DNA of 36,743 nt from Burkholderiales bacterium. Lineage in GTDB: Bacteria > Pseudomonadota > Gammaproteobacteria > Burkholderiales > Casimicrobiaceae. The first letter of the stretch is position 1; each line of letters begins with the position of its first letter. The position numbers were made by a program, and so were the translations under genes. The stretch is taken from contig JADLBN010000064.1 of assembly GCA_020847675.1 (NCBI GenBank), forward strand, positions 1 through 36,743. The letters are read 5' to 3'. Below are positions 33,810-36,743 of the stretch, piece after piece. A model generated the notes under the pieces. That model was not told the DNA's origin and made no database searches. It was given only the letters and a program-made list of their open reading frames with translations.

Positions 33810-34381
33810 CCGCGGAGGTCGCAGGGCCGGTCGACGTCGCGCAGCGCTCCCGGATCGTCGACGTCGATGCGAACGACCCCGATCCGGTGCGCGGCGACGA
33901 CGTTCTTCGCGCCCTCGTCGCCGCCGAGCGCGAGGAGCGCATCGCGATGCACGCGAGAAAATCCCACCGGGTGGCCGCGCTCGCCGAGATGGAACGGCGC
34001 CGCGATCGACGCGCCCGAGACGATGGCGTCGGCCACGCGGCGGATCGTCCGGGGTGCGATCCAGGGCATATCCGCGAGCGCGACGACCCAACCGGCCGCG
34101 TCGCGGCTCGCGGCAACGCCGCAGGCGAGGCTCGCCCCCATGCCTTCGTCGGCGCGCGCGCAACGAACCACCGTCGCGCCTTCGGCCGCGAGCGCGGCTG
34201 CAAGAGCGTCGTCGCCCGGGCGCACGACGGCGATGGTGCAAGGAAGGGCCGCGGCCATGGCGCGGCACGACGCCACGCCGACCGGTGCGCCATCGGGCAA
34301 CGCCGCGAGCAGCTTGGCGCCGCCGAATCGGCGCGCAGCGCCTGCCGCGAGCAGGATCCCGACCGGGAGCGCGCCGCTCAC
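33806..34381 (-). CDS. MocA-like nucleotidyltransferase (molybdenum cofactor cytidylyltransferase family)
   Basis: VGILLAAGAARRFGGAKLLAALPDG; MGASLACGVAASRDAAGWVVALADMPWI; APFHLGERGHPVGFSR. Confidence 0.85.
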   Translation of the reverse strand: MSGALPVGILLAAGAARRFGGAKLLAALPDGAPVGVASCRAMAAALPCTIAVVRPGDDALAAALAAEGATVVRCARADEGMGASLACGVAASRDAAGWVVALADMPWIAPRTIRRVADAIVSGASIAAPFHLGERGHPVGFSRVHRDALLALGGDEGAKNVVAAHRIGVVRIDVDDPGALRDVDRPCDLRG

Positions 34382-34606
34382 CGACGAACGCGACCGTGCC
34401 CCGCGGCAACGGATCGCGCGAGCGACACTGCGGCGTTGCGAATCACCGTCGGCTCTCCGTCGGGATGGCGTGCGTCGATTCTAGCAGCGGGCATGACGGT
34501 GCGCTTCGCGCGCCATGTGCGCTGCTCACCCATGTCGCCGCACTTCGCGCGGCGGTGCGGTTCCGACATGACCGACGAAGGCCGCACCGCAGCGGCCGTC
34601 GTCTCC

Positions 34607-34626
34607 TGATCCGCGGGAGCGGATCA
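34607..34626. other. Perfect 8-bp stem with GGGA tetraloop downstream of dnaJ
   Basis: TGATCCGC-GGGA-GCGGATCA. Confidence 0.6.
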
Positions 34627-34663
34627 CGTGGGTGCAGTCGTCATCGACCGCGCCAGCGGGCGC

Positions 34664-35800
34664 TCAACCGAAGAACGCCTTCAGCTTGTCGAAGAAGGTC
34701 TTCTGCTTCGGACTGTGCGCTTCCGGGTCCTGCTGGTTGATTGCCTCGAGCTCGCGCAGGATCTCCTTCTGGCGCGCCGTGAGCTTCACCGGCGTCTCGA
34801 CGGCGACGTGGCAGTAGAGGTCGCCGGTCACCGAGCCGCGCACCGGGCGGATGCCCTTGTTCTTCAGCCGGAACACCTGTCCGGTCTGCGTCTCCGCCGG
34901 CACCTTCACCTTCGCGTGGCCGTCGAGCGTCGGGATCTCGATCTCGCCGCCGAGCGCCGCGGTCGCGAAGCTGATCGGCATCTCGCAGTGGAGATCCGCA
35001 CCCTCGCGCTGGAACACCGAGTGCGGCTTCAGTTGCACGACCACGTAGAGGTCGCCGGTCGGGCCGCCGTTGACGCCTGCCTCGCCTTCGCCGGAGAGCC
35101 GGATGCGGTCGTCCTGGTCGACGCCCGCCGGGATCTTCACCGACAGCGTCTTGTGCTTGCGCACGCGCCCGGCGCCCGAACAGGTCGCGCAAGGGTCGGC
35201 AACGTACTTGCCGGTGCCGTGGCACTGCGGGCAGGTCTGCTGGATCGAGAAGAAGCCCTGCGAGACCCGCACCTCGCCGCGGCCGTGGCAGCTCGGACAC
35301 TGCTTGCTCTGCGTGCCCGGCTTCGCGCCGCTGCCGTGACAGGTCTCGCAGGCCTCCATCGTCGGGATGCGGATGCGCGCCTCGGTGCCGCGCGCCGCCT
35401 CCTCGAGCGAGAGTTCGAGGTTGTAGCGGAGATCCGCGCCGCGGAACACGCCGCTGCCGCGCCCGCCGCGCCCCTGCCCGAAGATCTCGCCGAAGATGTC
35501 GCCGAACGCGTCGGCGAAGCCGCCGAAGCCCTCCGGACCCGCGCCGCGCGCGCCCGCGCCGAAGCCCGCCGCGGGATCGACGCCCGCGTGGCCGAACTGG
35601 TCGTAGGCCGCGCGCTTCTTCGCGTCGGTGAGGATCTCGTAGGCCTCCTTCGCCTCCTTGAATTTCTCCTCGGAGCCCTTGTCGTCCGGATTGCGGTCCG
35701 GGTGGTGCTTCATCGCAAGCTTCCGGTAGGACTTCTTGATGTCCTCCTCGGACGCGTCGCGGTTGACGCCCAGCACCGTGTAGTAATCGCGCTTCGCCAT
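34664..35800 (-). CDS. dnaJ: Chaperone DnaJ
   Basis: [38 protein letters not shown]; four CXXCXGXG-type zinc repeats. Start at 35800 preferred over 35875. Confidence 0.97.
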   Translation of the reverse strand: MAKRDYYTVLGVNRDASEEDIKKSYRKLAMKHHPDRNPDDKGSEEKFKEAKEAYEILTDAKKRAAYDQFGHAGVDPAAGFGAGARGAGPEGFGGFADAFGDIFGEIFGQGRGGRGSGVFRGADLRYNLELSLEEAARGTEARIRIPTMEACETCHGSGAKPGTQSKQCPSCHGRGEVRVSQGFFSIQQTCPQCHGTGKYVADPCATCSGAGRVRKHKTLSVKIPAGVDQDDRIRLSGEGEAGVNGGPTGDLYVVVQLKPHSVFQREGADLHCEMPISFATAALGGEIEIPTLDGHAKVKVPAETQTGQVFRLKNKGIRPVRGSVTGDLYCHVAVETPVKLTARQKEILRELEAINQQDPEAHSPKQKTFFDKLKAFFG

Positions 35801-35839
35801 TCCCGTTTCCCCGCGGGCGACTCGTCCGCCCTGAACGAC

Positions 35840-35870
35840 AAAAACCGGACGCCCCCTGCGAGACGCCCGG
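35840..35870 (-). terminator. Terminator-like stem between dnaK and dnaJ
   Basis: Minus strand CCGGGCG-tctcgcaggggg(c excluded)-CGTCCGG-TTTTT: 7-bp stem including one G-T pair, followed by five T. Confidence 0.55.
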
Positions 35871-35879
35871 CACATTCCG

Positions 35880-35920
35880 GTCCGCGTTGAGGGGCGCGCA
35901 AGCGCCCTTCCAACGCGGAC
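35880..35920. other. Long hairpin A in the dnaK-dnaJ spacer
   Basis: GTCCGCGTTG AGGGGCGC-gcaa-GCGCCCTT c CAACGCGGAC: 18 bp, one bulge. Confidence 0.8.
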
Positions 35921-35921
35921 A

Positions 35922-35955
35922 GATAGTCGGGCGCGCGTGAGCGCGCCGGACTATC
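35922..35955. other. Long hairpin B in the dnaK-dnaJ spacer
   Basis: GATAGTC g GGCGCGC-gtga-GCGCGCC g GACTATC: 14 bp plus one G-G mismatch. Confidence 0.8.
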
Positions 35956-35967
35956 CGAGGAGGTCAA

Positions 35968-36028
35968 GGACCGCGGTGAGCGGAGCGCCGGTCGCCAGCG
36001 CGACCGGCCCTCCGGTCACTTGCGGTCC
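35968..36028. other. Long hairpin C spanning the dnaK stop codon
   Basis: About 26 bp: GGACCGC/GCGGTCC outer stem, GTGA/TCAC, CGGAG/CTCCG, and GCCGGTCGC-cagc-GCGACCGGC inner stem, with two mismatches and one bulge. Confidence 0.75.
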
Positions 36029-36743
36029 TTCACCTCCGTGTACTCGGCATCGACGACCTTCTCGTCGCCCGCCGCCTGCCCGCCACCCTGGCCGCCCGCG
36101 TGGCCCGCACCCGCACCGGCCGCCCCGGCGGCACCCGCCGCTTCGGCCTGCGCCTGCGCGTACATCGCCTCGCCGAGCTTCTGCGAAGTCTTCGCGAGTT
36201 CCTCGGTCTTCGCTTCGAGCGCGTCCTTCGCCGCGTCCTTCTGCTTCAGCAGTTCCTCGGCGTCCTTGAGCGCTGCCTCGATCTTCGCTTTCTCGTCGGC
36301 GCCGATCTTGTCGCCGTGCTCGCCCAGCGACTTCGTCACGCTGTGCACCAGCGCGTCGAGGCCGTTGCGCGCCTGCACCGTCTCCATGAGCCTGCGGTCT
36401 TCCTCGGCGTGCGCCTCGGCGTCCTTCACCATCCGCTGGATCTCGTCCTCGGACAAGCCGGAGTTGGCCTTGATCGTGATCCTGGCTTCCTTCTGCGTCG
36501 CCTTGTCCTTCGCCGAGACGTGCAGGATGCCGTTCGCGTCGATGTCGAAGGTCACCTCGATCTGCGGCACGCCGCGCGGCGCGGGCGGGATGCCCTCGAG
36601 GTTGAACTGCCCGAGGCTCTTGTTGCCCGACGCCATCTGGCGCTCGCCCTGCAGCACGTGGATCGTCACCGCCGACTGGTTGTCGTCCGCGGTCGAGAAC
36701 ACGTTCTGCGCCTTGGTCGGGATCGTCGTGTTCTTCTTGATGA
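36016..36743 (-). CDS. dnaK: Chaperone DnaK, C-terminal part (continues beyond window)
   Basis: [34 protein letters not shown]...[34 protein letters not shown]...[14 protein letters not shown]. Confidence 0.97.
   Translation of the reverse strand, partial: IKKNTTIPTKAQNVFSTADDNQSAVTIHVLQGERQMASGNKSLGQFNLEGIPPAPRGVPQIEVTFDIDANGILHVSAKDKATQKEARITIKANSGLSEDEIQRMVKDAEAHAEEDRRLMETVQARNGLDALVHSVTKSLGEHGDKIGADEKAKIEAALKDAEELLKQKDAAKDALEAKTEELAKTSQKLGEAMYAQAQAEAAGAAGAAGAGAGHAGGQGGGQAAGDEKVVDAEYTEVKDRK

Noticed and set aside
31246-34293. 1015-aa minus ORF antisense to the GGDEF-EAL gene and across VIT/MocA
   Set aside because: Antisense/out-of-frame translation; GGDEF, HAMP and EAL motifs are all in the + strand frame 30778-33072.

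Overview
GC-rich chromosomal window that looks betaproteobacterial. I infer this from gene content and order only. Most of it is housekeeping genes: glnS, xseA, aroC, a sirtuin, a DUF2339 membrane protein, arsR plus an MFS-PlsC fusion, thyA, a glrK/qseG-like/glrR cluster, folA, tRNA-Leu(CAA), queA, an exported protein, tgt, yajC, secD, secF, dedA, purB, acs, a yqhA-like gene, class I fumarase, a GGDEF-EAL protein, a VIT-like transporter, a MocA-like transferase, dnaJ and the dnaK 3' end. The most interesting locus is between thyA and glrR (about 12050-12565). It has two exact TGTC-N10-GACA palindromes, matching the GlrR site known from enterobacterial glmY/glmZ. These lie upstream of a sigma54-like -24/-12 element, a 52-codon ORF with a good Shine-Dalgarno, and a Rho-independent terminator. 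I read this as a candidate undescribed sigma54/GlrR-controlled small gene or sRNA next to its own regulator. Other notable signals are a consensus-perfect sigma54 promoter before the GGDEF-EAL gene, a stack of long hairpins plus a terminator-like stem between dnaK and dnaJ (one stem contains the dnaK stop codon), an 80-bp perfect inverted-repeat element in a hairpin cluster between secF and dedA, and a transposase C-terminus ending 9 bp from the glnS stop. All calls come from reading the sequence; no database search was run.
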